From assembly GCA_003415625.1 (NCBI GenBank), contig PYIU01000001.1, positions 3,162,746 to 3,226,745 of the forward strand: DNA of 64,000 nt, read 5' to 3'. Within the stretch, counting starts at the first letter, position 1. Each line of letters begins with the position of its first letter. Under the pieces are notes generated by a model. That model was not told the DNA's origin, ran no database searches, and was given only the letters and a program-made list of their open reading frames with translations. Of this stretch, positions 1 to 15,000 are shown in pieces. The DNA is from Aquanectria penicillioides (taxonomy: Eukaryota; Ascomycota; Sordariomycetes; Hypocreales; Nectriaceae). The position numbers were made by a program, and so were the translations under genes.

Positions 1-3000
1 TTGACTCTTGGGATGGAAATCTCACGTACGCAGAAATTGACACTGCAGCTAATAGGCTGGCTCACTACCTTATCGATGCCGCTGGAGTTAAATCCGGAGA
101 TCTGATCCACGTTTGCTTCGAAAAGTCAAAGTGGTTCTTTGTCTCAATGCTTGCCATCAACAAAGCCGGTGCTGCTTGGGTGCCTTTGGACCCGTCTCAC
201 CCAATTCAGCGCCAGCAGCAAATTGTACTGCAGACTGGTGCTCGACTTGCACTTGTGTCTCCTGCCAATGCGGCTAAGTGCACTGGCTTAGTCGCAGATG
301 TTGTTGAAGTGACTGTTGCTTTTGACCAGAACCTTATCGAGACCATTGGCCGTGCTCCGTCAGCCCCGAAGTGCGATGTGTCGCCTGATCATGCTGCCTA
401 CGTCCTATTTACATCTGGAAGTACTGGTACTCCTAAGGGATTGGTAATGCAGCACGGTTCTGTGTGCACAAGTCAGACAGCTATCCGCAAGCGTCTTGGC
501 CTTACATCCAGCGTCAGAATCCTTCAGTTTGCGTCTTTTGTCTTTGATCTCTGCATTGGTGAGATTCTTGGTCCCTTAATTGCAGGTGCCACGCTCTGTG
601 TTCCATCTGAAGAGACCCGTATGAGTGGCCTAAGGGAATTCATCAATGACAAGAAGATCAACTGGGCCTTCCTAACGCCGGCATTCACTCGAACTCTTAA
701 GCCCGGGGATTTTCCTGGCCTTGAGCTTTTGCTCCTGGCTGGTGAAGCTGTTGGCCGCGATATCCTCGACATGTGGTTCGGAAAGGTCCGCTTGATCAAC
801 GGTTGGGGACCTGCTGAGACCTGTGTCTTCAGCACCCTGCACGAATGGACGGCCGCTGACGAGTCTCCACTGACTGTGGGAAGACCCGTGGGAGGTTTCC
901 TCTGGATTGTTGATCCCAAAGACCCTCAGAAACTGGCTCCTACGGGTTGTATCGGTGAAGCTGTCATCCAAGGCCCGACATTGTTGCGCGAGTATCTTGC
1001 CGACCCAGTCAGGACTGCAGCTGCAAGTGTTACATCACTTCCGGCGTGGGCTCCTCGCCGCACATCTCCTCGATGGAACCGGTTCTTCCAGTCTGGAGAT
1101 CTTTGCTTTTATAACGAAGATGGAACCGTCGAGTTTGTAAGCCGAAAGGACACCCAAGTTAAGATCCGTGGTCTTCGAGTGGAGCTGGGCGAAGTTGAGC
1201 ATCATTTACGAGCTGCCCTCCCTGGTGTTAGACAGGCCATCGTTGATGTCTATAGAGGTGAGGCTGGAACTAGCCTCGCTGCCTACTTCTGCTTTTCAGA
1301 TGAAGCTCATACTTCAGCGGGCAGTGCTTATCCTGATCCTGAAAGCGTTCTTCTTCCACTCACACCCGACCTCAAGAGCCAGATCACAGCCGCAGTTGGC
1401 CAGCTAAGCGTTGCACTGCCCAGCTATATGGTCCCGACAATTTTCTTCCCTTGCGAGTACATGCCATCCATCACTTCCACCAAGATCGACCGGGGTGGAC
1501 TTGGCCGTATGACCGCAAGCCTTGGACGAGAGATTCTTGCCAAGTATTCTCTTGCCGACGGCGAGAAACGAGCACCTGCTACCCCAATGGAGGAGCGCAT
1601 CCAGGCCATCTGGGCAACCATCCTCAAGGTTCCCACACAGTCAATTGGCCGAGATGATAGCTTCTTGCGAATTGGTGGTGATTCTATCACTGCCATTCAA
1701 TTCGTCACCTACGCACGCGATGCTGGCTTAGTCGTCGCAGTTAATGATATCTTCGCTGATCCCCGATTGTGCGCTGTAGCCGCTACTATCGTGGAAGGTG
1801 AGGGCACGACCTATGAGACTGAGCCATTCAGCATATTGCCACCCCAGGAGGTTAACTTGCTTAAATCGGCAATTAAGGCCCAGTGTAACCTCACCAATAT
1901 TGATGAAATTGAGGATGCCTACCCGTGCACTAGTCTACAGGAAGGTCTAATGGCTCTTGCTGTCAAGCAACCAGGCTCTTACATCGCAAAGTATATCTAC
2001 AGCCTACCAAAGCACATTGACAGAGACCGATTCAATGCAGCATGGAATGAGACTGTTCAGCGATGTGGCAACCTCCGCACCCGAATCGTGGCTCAAGATG
2101 GTGCCTCAATCCAAGCCACTGTCAATGAAGTTGCAGCCTGGGAGCCAACGGAAGGGCTTACTCTGCGCAATGTCATCGATAAGACAAAGACGATGACAAT
2201 GCAGTATGGCTCAAGACTGTGCCGCTATGCTCTCGTCACAGAGAGAAGTGGTCAGAATTATTTCGTTCTGATTATTCATCACGCTGTTTTTGATGGCTGG
2301 ACTCTGAATGTTGTTCTTGGCACCTTATATGGTCTTTACCTAGGAGTGGCTGTCCCAGAGTTGGCGCCATACTCTAGCTTCATCAACTACATCACACAGA
2401 TCGACCAGGACGAGGCTAGTGACTACTGGAGAGAGCAACTGGATGGAGCCCAGCGTGCAACATTCCCTCGAATTGATCTAAGCAACCCTGCCGAGCCAGC
2501 CAGCCATGTTATGAAAACGACGATGCCACTATCAGAGTCAACTGACAGTTCAATTACCAAGGCCACAATCCTTCGCGCGGCCTGGGCTACAGTACTGTCT
2601 CGTTATTGTGACAACGATGACGTCTGCTTCGGAACAGCTGTTTCTGGGCGTCACGCCCCAGTGTCTGGAATTGACAGAATGACTGGACCGGCCGTGGCTA
2701 CGATTCCCGTTCGTATGCGACTAGACCGCCAGCAGACTGTATCCACTTTCTTGCATAACGTCCAGCAGCAAGCGTCTGAAATGGTGGCATACGAGCAATT
2801 CGGTCTGCGAAGTATTTCAAAGCTTAGCTCTCAGATCCAAGAAGCATGCGACTTTTCTAGTTTGCTTGTAGTCCAACCTGTGCAGCACGTCGTGTCAGAG
2901 GGCAACGAGGACAAGGCAATGCTGCTCCCAGTTGACTCTGATCAATTTGATAGCGAGGAAGCACTCCAAGGATACTTCACATATCCATTGGTCCTGCAAG

Positions 3001-6000
3001 CCCTTACATACACCGACCAGGTCGAGCTTATGCTCATATATAACCCGGCAGTTATCCCCGATCAACAGCTGCAGGCGCTCGCGCAACATTTTGAGCAAGC
3101 CGTGCGACAGCTCCAAATACAAGGAGACGAGCTGTTCGATGCAGTGACGATTGCGAGCGAATGGGACTTTAAAAAGGCTCAAGAATACAATGCTGAAGAT
3201 CCCGAGATTATTCGTGCTTGCGTGCACGAGCTTGTCGAAGAACAGGCACGAAGCCAACCCGATGCCCTTGCCATTGGGGCCTGGGATGGCTCATTGTCGT
3301 ATTCTCAACTGGACACAACTGCGAATAGGCTTGCTCACTATCTTATTGATGCCGCGGGTGTTGAAACTGGAGACTTGGTCCATGTTTGCTTCGAGAAGTC
3401 TGCATGGTTCTTTGTATCAATGCTGGCCATCAATAAAGTTGGTGCAGCCTGGGTGCCTTTGGACCCTGGACATCCGGTGCAGCGACAACAGCAGATTGTG
3501 TCGCAGACCCGCGCTCGACTGGCGCTGGCTTCGCCTGCAAATGCCGCTAAATGTGCTAGCTTGGTCGAAAGTGTGATTGAGGTATCTGGGGCTCTGGACC
3601 ATCAGTTAATATCAGAGGTCGGTCGCACTCCTTCAACTCCTAAATGCAGTGTGACACCCGACCATGCTGCATATGTTCTTTTCACCTCTGGTAGTACTGG
3701 TACTCCAAAGGGTCTTGTTATGCAGCATGGCGCTGTTTGCACCAGTCAAACCGCTATTTGCAAGCGCCTAAGTCTCACCCCTAGTGTGAAAATCCTCCAG
3801 TTTGCATCATTTGTCTTTGATCTTTGCATTGGTGAGATCATTGGACCTCTTATTGCTGGAGCGACGCTATGCGTCCCCTCTGAGGAGACTCGTATGAGCG
3901 GTCTCAGGGAATTCATTAATGTAATGGAAGTTAACTGGCTATTCCTCACTCCCGCATTCGCTCGCACTTTAAAACCAACAGATGTACCTAGAGTTGAGTT
4001 TCTACTACTGGCAGGAGAAGCTGTTGGTCGTGATGTTTTCGAGACTTGGGTTGGAAAGGTGCGATTTATCAACGGCTGGGGCCCTGCTGAGACTTGCGTG
4101 TTCAGCACGCTGCGAGAGTGGAAGTCTGTCACTGAATCTCCACTAAATGTTGGCCGACCTGTGGGCGGTTACTGCTGGATCGTTGATCCCCAAAACCCGC
4201 ATAAACTCGCCCCAATCGGCTGTGTTGGTGAGGTGGTTATTCAAGGTCCAACTCTGCTGCGAGAATATCTGGCCGATCCCGTTAGGACGGAGGCCTCAAT
4301 GATGAGGTCACTTCCTGAATGGGCGCCTCATCGTGACTCTCGATACTGGGGTCGATTTTTCAAGTCTGGTGATCTTTGCTTCTACAATGCGGATGGAAGC
4401 ATTGAGTTTGTCAGCCGAAAGGATACTCAAGTCAAGATTCGTGGTCTCCGTGTAGAGCTCGGTGAGGTTGAGCATCATTTCCGCGCAGCGCTCAAGGGCG
4501 CACAGCAGGTTGTGGTGGATGTCTTCAGAGGAGATGCCGGAACGAGCCTCGTGGCGTACTTTTGCTTCAGTGACGACATGCAGACCGCGACAGGATCTGC
4601 TAAGTTGGAGGCCAACGATGTGTTCCTACCCCTGAATGACAACCTCAAAAACGTAATTGCATCGGCATCGAGTGAGCTCAGTGTGGCGCTGCCCAGCTAC
4701 ATGGTACCCACAATGTTTTTCCCCTGCCGATTCATGCCTTCCATTACATCTACCAAGTTGGACCGGGGCGGGCTGAAACGTCTCGCAACGACTCTAAGTC
4801 GACAAGAGCTGGCTGTGTACGCCCTCGCTGATCGCGAGAAGCGCACGCCGGCCACTCCTATGGAATTCAAGCTGCAGGAAATCTGGGCTGCTGTACTAAA
4901 GATTCCCGCAGAAACCATCGGACGTGATGACAGTTTCCTGCGCATCGGTGGTGATTCCATCACTGCCATCCAGCTTGTCACATCTGCCCGTGAGGCTGGA
5001 TTGATAATTACAGTTAAGGACATTTTTACCGACCCTCGTCTCTCAGCAGTGACTGCCAGCATTGTCGAGGCCGATGACATAGAGCCATACGAGACTGAGC
5101 TATTCAGTATGCTTTACCCTGAGAGCGATGTTGAAGTAATCAAATCCACCGTGCGAGAAGTTTGCAGACTTTCGACTGAACAAACAATCGAAGATGCCTA
5201 CCCTTGTACAAGTCTTCAAGAGGGTCTCATGGCGCTTGCTGTCAAACAACCTGGTTCATACATCGCCAAATATGTCTACCGCCTTCCTGACAGTATTGAC
5301 AGGGAACGCTTTGAATCTGCCTGGCAGCAAACTGTCGATATTTGCAGCAACCTGCGCACTAGGATTGTCGCACGAGACGGAGCTTCCTACCAAGCGATTA
5401 TTAAGGGCAAGGCCGTGTGGGAGTCTACCGACGGGCTTGATCTGAGATCTGTCATGGACGCTGCCAAGGGCGTCGAGATGCAGTATGGATCGCGACTGTG
5501 TCGCTACGGCTTCGTCCGAGAAGCTCGCGGCGAGCAGTACTTTGTGCTAATGATTCACCATGCCGTATTCGACGGTTGGAGTTTGAACATTGTGCTTGGC
5601 ACACTGCTGAGCATATATAGTGGACAGGCCAGCCCCGAGCTTCAGCCATACTCTGGTTTCATCAACTACACAAGACAGCTTGATGAGGCCGCAGCAAACG
5701 CATACTGGAAGGAACAATTAGAGGGAGCCCAGCGTTCAGTTTTCCCCCGAACTGATCTCTCATCTGAGGCTAAGTCCTCTAGTTCTATCATGAAGAGGAG
5801 CATCTCCTTTGACAAGTCTGCTAAGGAGAATTCCATTACAAAGGCAACTGTCCTCCGTGCTGCATGGGCCATGGTTCTTGCACGCTACTGCGACTCGAAT
5901 GATGTCTGCTTTGGAACGACGGTTTCTGGTCGTCATGCCCCGGTCCCCGGCGTGGACAGAATGGCTGGCCCGGCTGTCGCTACTGTTCCGGTACGTGTGC

Positions 6001-9000
6001 GACTAGACCAACAGCAGGCAGTTGCATCCTTCTTGGAGAGTGTCCAACAACAAGCCGCGGAAATGGTAGCTTATGAACAGTTTGGTCTACGCAACATCTC
6101 CAGGGTCAGCCCCGCTGCTAAGGACGCTTGCGATTTCTCTAGCCTGCTCGTCATTCAGCCTGTACAGCACATGACTTCTGCAGATGCCCTAGACTCTGCT
6201 GATTCCCTGCTTTCTGCTGGCCCTGAATCCTACAAGGATGAAGAAGCAGTTGAAGGATATTTCACTTATCCCCTGGTCCTCCAGTGTTTCACTCACAACG
6301 ACTACGTTGAGTTGATTCTCATCTACAACCCCAACGTTGTCCCCGAAACCCAGCTTGAAACTCTCTCACACCACTTTGACGCCGCCATCCAACAACTTCT
6401 CGCTCTTGAAGACGAGGTTATCGGCGCCGTATCTATTACTAGCAAGTGGGATCTCGAGCGCGTCTCCCAATACAATGATGAAACCCCCGAGATTATCCAA
6501 GCCTGCGTACACGAGCTCGTTGAGGCACAAGCACACAGCCAGCCAAATGCACCTGCCATTGACGCGTGGGATGGTAAGATGACATATGGCGAGCTCAACA
6601 ATGCCGCTAATAGATTGGCTTGTCATTTGATCCATAAAGCCAATGTTAAAGTGGGAGATTTAGTTCACGTATGTTTTGAAAAGTCGCTATGGTTCTTCGT
6701 CGCCATTGTTGCCATTAACAAGGTTGGCGGTGCTTGGGTACCATTGGACCCTGGCCATCCTATTCAGCGCCAACAGCAAATCGTTCAGCAAACCGGCTCT
6801 CGCGTAGCGATTGCATCACCCGCAAACTATAACAAGTGTCATAGGCTAGTGGAAAATGTAGTTGAACTGACTGCTGCCCTGAATCATCAGTTGATTAAGG
6901 AAATGGGGCAGTCACCACAAACCCCAGTTTGCAATGTCACCCCAGACCACGCTGCATATGTACTGTTCACCTCTGGAAGTACAGGTACACCCAAAGGGCT
7001 GGTGATGCAACACGGCGCTGTCTCCACCAGTCAAACTGCTATCCGCAAGCGTCTTGGTCTTACCCCAAGCGTTAGGATTTTGCAGTTTGCTTCCTTTGTT
7101 TTCGACCTCTGTATTGGTGAAATTGTCGGTCCTTTAATCGCTGGAGCTACTCTCTGTGTGCCGTCTGAGGAGACACGTATGAGTGGCTTGACCGATTTTA
7201 TCAACGACATGGAGATTAACTGGGCCTTCCTAACGCCGGCCTTTACTCGCACCCTCAAGCCTACCGACGTTCCTGGCCTTAAGGTTTTGCTTTTGGCTGG
7301 TGAAGCTGTTGGCCGCGATATTCTCAATACATGGTTCGGGAAGGTTCGTTTGATCAACGGTTGGGGACCTGCTGAAACCTGTGTCTTCAGCACTCTTCAT
7401 GAGTGGACGGCCGCCAACGAGTCACCCTTGACTGTTGGACGCCCTGTAGGAGGCTACATCTGGATTGTCGACCCTGAAGACCCACAGAAGCTGGCTCCTA
7501 CCGGTTGTATTGGAGAGGCTGTTATCCAAGGCCCGACTCTTCTTCGTGAGTATCTCGCTGATAAAGTCAGGACCAATGCCGCCACTGTAACCATGCTTCC
7601 CGCTTGGGCACCACACCGAACCTCTCCACACTGGCGCCGGTTCTTTAAGTCTGGTGACCTGTGCTATTTCAACGAAGACGGAACCCTCGAGTTTGTTAGC
7701 CGAAAGGATACTCAAGTCAAGATCCGCGGTCTTCGAGTGGAGCTTGGTGAAGTCGAGCACCACCTGCGAGTTGCTCTTCCTGGAATCCGACAAGTTGTGG
7801 TAGATGTGTTTAGAGGCGAGGCTGGAACTAGCCTTGCCGCTTACTTCTGCTTTACTGACGAGACTCGTGCATCACCTGGCGGCCACCCCAACGCTAAGAG
7901 CGTGCTGCTGCCTCTTACTGTTGATCTAAAAAACCAAATTACGGCAGCTGTGGGCCATCTTAGTGTAGCACTTCCAAGCTACATGCTACCCACAATCTTC
8001 TTCCCCTGCCAGTACATGCCGTCCATCGCCTCAACTAAGCTTGATAGACGTGGCCTTGGTCAAATGTCAACCACTCTCGGACGTGAGACCTTGGGTAAAT
8101 ACTCCCTCGCTGATGCCGAAAAGCGCATACCAGAGACCCTAATGGAAGTCCGCGTCCAAGAAGTGTGGGCTGCAATCCTTAAAATTCCCAAGGAAGCAAT
8201 TGGCCGTGACGATAGTTTCTTGAGAATTGGTGGTGACTCCATCACAGCTATCCAATTCGTAACCGCCGCTCGTGAGGCTGGCTTGACTATTTCGGTCAAG
8301 GACATCTTCACTGACCCTCGACTTTCTGCTGTTGCTGCTAGCGTTACTGAATCTGAGGATGCGGATTCGTACAAAGCCGAGCCATTTAGCCTGGTTCCGA
8401 GCAATGATCTCAGCGCAATCAAGTTAGCTGTTCGGAAAACCTGCGGACTTTCGAGTGACGAAGAAATTGAGGATGTTTACCCCTGCACGAGCCTCCAGGA
8501 AGGTCTCATGGCTCTGGCAGTTAAGCAGCCTGGTTCATACACAGCCAAGTATGTTTATCGGTTGGATGATACGATCGACGTACCCCGCTTCAAAGAGGCT
8601 TGGAACCAGACAATCCAGTCCTGTGGCAACCTTCGGACAAGAATCATGGTCCGAAATGGAGTTGCCATTCAGGTCGTCATTCGAGAAAGTGCTGTTTGGG
8701 AGACCACTGGTGAGTCTGGAGAACACGTCGGACTCAATTCCGTCATCACTGCCACCAAGACAATTCACATGCAATACGGCTCGCGACTTTGCCGATATGC
8801 TCTCGTCACCGAAGAAAGTGGCAAGAATTTTTTCGTGCTTGTCGTTCATCACACGGTCTTTGATGGCTGGAGTTTGAACATCGTCCTGGGCACGCTCTAT
8901 GCCTTGTACCAAGGCATCTCCGTCCCAACGCTGCAACCGTACTCTACTTTCATCAACTACACACTCCAACTCGATGAGTCTGCCGCCGTTTCGTACTGGA

Positions 9001-12000
9001 AGACACAGCTGAAGGGCGCTCAGAAGGCTCCATTTCCAAGAGCAGCTATTGCTGCCAAGGCCAAGGCTGTCAGCTCAGTGATGAAGAAGACCATCTCATT
9101 CCCCAAGTCAATGGACACCTCGATCACGAAGGCAACAATCATTCGTGCTGCATGGGCAATTGTACTTGCACGATACTGCGACTCCAACGACATCTCCTTT
9201 GGCACCACGGTCTCTGGTCGCCACGCATCAGTACCTGGCGTTGAGTCAATGCCCGGACCTACTATTGCAACAGTCCCAGTTCGCATGCGCTTGAACAGAG
9301 AACAGGAACTCTCAAGCTTCCTCCGAGACGTCCAACAACAAGCTTCAGATATGGTTGCATACGAGCAATTCGGATTACGAAATATTTCAAACATCAGCTC
9401 CGAAGCCAAGGAAGCCTGCGATTTCTCAAGCTTGCTCGTCATCCAGCCTGTTCAGCAGATGGTTTCTACTGAAAGTGCGGATGACGCCCTCTTTGGTGCT
9501 ACTAGCTCTGAGGATTATGATGCAGACCAATCCTTGGGCGGATACTTCAGTTATCCCCTGGTTGGTTTGTCTCTTGTATTTGACGATCACATTGATCTGA
9601 ACCTGGTTTACGACACCACTATTGTCTCCGAGTCCACCCTTGAGGCATTCTCCCACCAATTTGGCCATGTTGTCGATCAGCTTTGTTTGCAAGAGGAGGC
9701 TCAGCTTGATGCCGTCAGCGTTGCTGGTGACTGGGATACGCAGAAGGCAGTTTCATGGAACCAACACGACGGTGAACTTGATGTGATTGATGGGTGCGTT
9801 CACCGACTCATCGAGAAACAAGCGCTTTCTAAGCCCAACCATATTGCCATTGCGGCATGGGACAAGTCTCTCACCTACAAGCAACTGGATGACGCCGCGA
9901 ACCGCCTTGCTCACCTCCTTATGGGTGATTATCGCGTTAAGTCCGGGGATCTTATACTCGTATGCTTCGAAAAGTCAGCTTGGTTTACCGTCGCTATCTT
10001 GGCGATTAATAAAGCTGGCGCTGCTTGGGTACCTATCGACCCGTCTCACCCGGCCACGCGCCATCGGCAGATTGTGAAGCAGACAGGATCGAAGATGATC
10101 ATCTCTTCATCTTCTAGCGCTGCTGCTTGTTCCGCCCTGGTGCCACACGTTATCGAGCTCTCTCCAAGCTTCGATGAAAAACTTGCTTGGTCAAAGAGCT
10201 CTCATGCACCGTCATGCAACGTCACACCTTCTCACGCAGCTTATGTTCTCTTCACATCAGGAACTACTGGCGTACCGAAAGGCGTGGTCATGCAGCACCG
10301 CTCTGTATGTACTAGTCAAGTAGCCATCAGTAGGAGATTAGGAATTACTCCAGACGTCAGGCTGTTGCAATTCTCTGCCTACGTTTTCGACGTCTCCGTG
10401 GGAGAAACTATTGGCGCCTTGATTTCAGGTGCCTGCGTCTGTGTTCCCTCCGAGCATGATCGCATGAACGGTCTGCAAGAGTTCATCCGAAAGACCAATG
10501 TCAACTGGGCCTACCTTACACCCACTTTTGCACGCACTATCAAACCGGAAGATGTTCCCAACTTGAAGTTGATGCTTCTGGCTGGTGAGGCCGTTAGCCA
10601 GGATGTGTTTGACATATGGTTTGGCAAAGTACGTCTTGTGAACGGATGGGGCCCTGCAGAGACCTGCGTTCTCAGCTCAATTCACGAGTGGAAGTCGCCT
10701 ACCGAGTCCCCAAGAACGATCGGCCGAGCAGTCGGTAGCTTCTGTTGGGTTGTCGACCCCAAAGATCCGAAACAGCTCGCGCCTATTGGATGCATCGGAG
10801 AGGTGGTGGTCCAAGGCCCGACTCTTCTGCGTGAATATCTCTCTGATGCCGCTCAGACAGCTGCTGCTACAGTGACCGAGCTTCCAGATTGGGTGCCACA
10901 GCGCAACTCTTCCAACTGGAACCGCTTTTACAAGACTGGGGACCTTGGATGCTACAACAAGGACGGCACGGTCGAGTACGTCGGTCGCAAGGATACCCAG
11001 GTCAAGATTCGTGGCCTCCGTGTCGAACTGGGCGAAGTTGAGCAGCATATCCGCACCTCCCTCCCCGATGTCAAGCAAGTGGTCGTCGACGTTTTCAAGA
11101 AGGAGGGCGGTGCCTCCAATCTCGCTGCTTACTTGTGCTTCAGCGAAGAGACACGCCCTGCAAAGCCTGGCCAAGATATTGATGCAGAGAGCGTCTTCCT
11201 ACCAATAACAGCGGAGCTAGAGAGCCAAATTACAGCGATGGTCGGACAGCTTCGGGTTACATTGCCGAGATACATGGTTCCTACTCTCTTTGTTCCTTGC
11301 AGCTATCTGCCATCCATTACATCAGCCAAGCTCGACAGGAAAGGGCTTCGCAATGCAACAGCCACACTTGACACCCAAACCCTGGCACGATATGCGTTGG
11401 TTGGCAGCAAGAAGCGAGCCCCAGTGACTGACATGGAGATTATTTTGCAGAAGTTGTGGGCAAACATTCTCCAGGTCCCCCTCGAGTCAATCGGCCAGGA
11501 TGATAGCTTCATGGCACTCGGCGGTGATTCAATTGGTGCAATCCAGATGGTCGCTCTGGCCCACGAGCAAGGTATCATCCTCACAGTGGCCAGCATCTTC
11601 GAAGACCCTCGCTTGTCTCAGGTTGCTGGCGCGGCATCTCTATCAGAGGACGAACCGTCGTTGCCCATGGAGGCCTGGCAACTGCTTCCAGAGGCCAGTC
11701 GCTCTAGCGTCATTCAAGAAGCAGCCGAGCAGTGTCGAGTGGACCCCAACATCATCCAGGATGCATTCCCGTGCACACCTTTGCAAGAGGGTCTTATCGC
11801 TCTGGCAGAGAAGCAACCTGGATCATACACAGCTAGATTCGTCCTTGAGCTTCACGCTAACACAGATGTTGTTCGTTTCAAGTCTGCCCTCGAGAAAACT
11901 ATTTCCATTTGCGCAAATCTGCGTACCCGAATCATTGTTTCCTCCCATGGCTTCACTCAAGTCGTGCTCGACGAAGGAGCTGCCTGGCGCAAAACTGACA

Positions 12001-15000
12001 ATCTGCCCCTTTCCGCGGTTCTCAAGCTGCCCATGATTCCTGTCGGTTACGGAACCCCGCTCGCACATTACATGCTTGCATCTGAAGATGATCGTACCTG
12101 CTTAGTTTGGGACCTTCACCATTCCGTTTATGACGGATGGACACTTGCCTGCATGTTGAGCATTCTCCAGAGCTCTTACGACTCCCGGGAAGAGTTTAAG
12201 CCACTTCGATTTAGTAACTACGTGGACTACACGCTCTCATCGAATGAAGATGGTACACGGGACTTTTGGTTGTCGCAGCTTGATGGAGCCAAGACGGCGC
12301 AGTTCCCAGACCCCCGGACTACTCTACGCGAGACCAGCTCTCCCCAGTCATTCTCTTGTAATATCCAAGTGCCCGAGAATCGCAGCCAAAACATTACGAC
12401 TTCAAGCCTATTGCGCGGCGCTTGGGCACTCGTCTTGGCCAAGTACCTCGAGACTGATGATGTCGTCTTTGGAAGCACTGTGTCTGGCCGTAACGCCCCG
12501 ATCCCGGGCATCCAGGCCATCCTGGGATCGACAATTGCGACGGTCCCTGTCCGCGTTCGCCTAGACACCGCATCAACGATTGCTCGATTCCTGTCTGGCA
12601 TACAGGAACAATCCAATGCCATGATCCCATTCGAGCATACCGGCTTGCAAAATATTTCTAAGCTTGGAGACACGGCTCGGGATGCATGCGGCTTTCAGAA
12701 CCTCCTGATCATCCAGCCCGCGATGAGGTCTGGAGAGCAATCTGGATCTGCTGCATTTAAACTTACTGACACTCAAATCACCGATTCCGACAGCTCGAAC
12801 CAGAATTACGATACCTACCCGCTCATCTTCCAGTGTGTACTTGATGACAAGGGAGGAATCACTGCTACTGTCAACTACGACGCTCAACGAATTGCCACCG
12901 AGCAGGTCCAGTGGATCTGCAGGCACTTTGAGCACGTGGCTAGTCAGTTGGCAGCAAAGGATACGACCCTGGCTCTTTCGGAGGTCGACGTTTTCGGCCC
13001 TCACGATGTAAATCAAATTACTGAGTGGAACACCGAAAATTTCCCTAAATCCGTCGAAGCCTGCGTCCATGATCTCATCTCTGAACAAGCCTCTCGAGGG
13101 CCTGGCCGAGAGGCTATTGTCTCATTCGACGGCGTCTTCACATACGGACAGCTGAATCAACTATCAACTAAACTGGCTATTCATCTTTCTAAGCTTGGAG
13201 TTGGATCTGGTGTTATTGTGCCAATCTGCTTCGAGAAGACCAAATGGTCTACGGTTGCCCAGCTCGCCATTATGAAGACAGGCGCTGCATTCATGCCACT
13301 CGACCCCTCTCATCCTCATGGTCGACGCAAGGCTCTCGCAGAAGAAGTTGGTGCTCGCATTATGCTTGTATCCCCTTCCACCGCTGCGTCTTGCACCGAG
13401 GTCACGGAGAAATTAGTATCCATCTCAGAATCTTTCATGTCGCAGCTCCCTGGTCTTACCAGCGCCACCGCATCCTACTCAAAGTCTACTCCTCAGAGCC
13501 CGGCCTATGTTTTCTTCACCTCTGGATCTACTGGACGACCAAAGGGTGTCGTCATTGAACAATCTGCCCTCTGCTCGAGTATTATGGGGCATGGCGCAGC
13601 TTACGGTCTCAGCTCTAGCTCCCGAGTTCTGCAATTCTCCAACTATATCTTCGATGGTAGTATCGCAGAAATTTTTACACCACTCGTTTTCGGCGGCACC
13701 ATGTGTGTCCCGTCTGACTCTGATCGCCTCCAAAATATCGCGGGGTTTGTTGAAAAGGCTCGAGTCAATGTTGCCATGCTTACCCCTTCGTTTGCGAGAA
13801 CTTTGAGACCAGATGAGACCCCGAGTCTCACAACTCTGGTTCTTGGTGGTGAGGCAATGGCAAAGGATAACCTTGAGACCTGGTACGGGCGGGTGAAACT
13901 TATCAATGCATATGGTCCTACCGAAGTTTGCGTTGATGCCACCTCCCACGTTTTCCAGTCCTCTAAGGAGTCGCCTTCGACCATCGGTCGCAGCCAGAAC
14001 TCTACATGCTGGATCGTTGACGTTGAGGACTACCACCGTCTTGCACCCGTTGGTTGCGTCGGTGAGCTCCTGGTGCAAGGTCCTACACTCGCACGCGGCT
14101 ACTTCAACGACCTTGAAAGGACTGCTGGGTCGTTTGTTGATGACGTCAATTGGCTGCCTTCTCCCTTTGCCGGTGCCAAGTGTAGGTTCTACAGGACAGG
14201 AGACTTGGTCAAGTATAACTACAATGGAACAATCGAATACATCGGCAGAAAGGACACTCAAGTCAAGACTCGTGGTCTCCGTATTGAGCTAGGCGAAATC
14301 GAGTACAACATCAAGATTGCGCTCCTTGGTGTCGAAAATGTGGTGGTTGATGTCATCCGCCAGGAGTCTAGCGAGTCTCTCGTTGCCTTTGTGAGCTTTA
14401 CTGACGAGGGTGATGCCGGAGACATGGCCAAACAAAAATTTGACCTTAGCACATCTCTCCTCCCGCTAGATGTGGCCATGCAAAAGTCACTGGCTGCTCT
14501 AGTCGGAGACCTGAAGGCTGTTCTGCCAAAATACATGGTGCCAGATATCTTCCTGCCTCTTCAACATATGCCATTCATTTCCTCCATGAAGATCGACAGA
14601 TCGAAGCTGCGCCAACACGCAGTGGCTATGCCTACTGATGACTTGTTGGAGTACAAGGCTAGTCAACGAGCAGCTTTCCGCGCTCCTGCGACTGAGATGC
14701 ACCGCCGTATTCGCTCTCTGTGGGCACGTGTTCTGGCGGTCTCAGAGGATTCTATCAGCATCGATGACAACTTTTACTACCTCGGTGGTGACTCCATCCG
14801 CCTTGTCACTCTCGCAAAGCACATCCACAAGGAGCTCGACGTCGCACTAGGCCTTGGCCATCTCAACGACAAGAATCTTACAATTAGCGGTCTCGCTGAG
14901 TTCATCGAAGATAATGATGGTGCAGGAAGGGAGGCTGCCAAGGTAGACTTGATTGCCGAGCTCTCGGCCGTCATGAACACTATCTCATCTGAACAACCAC

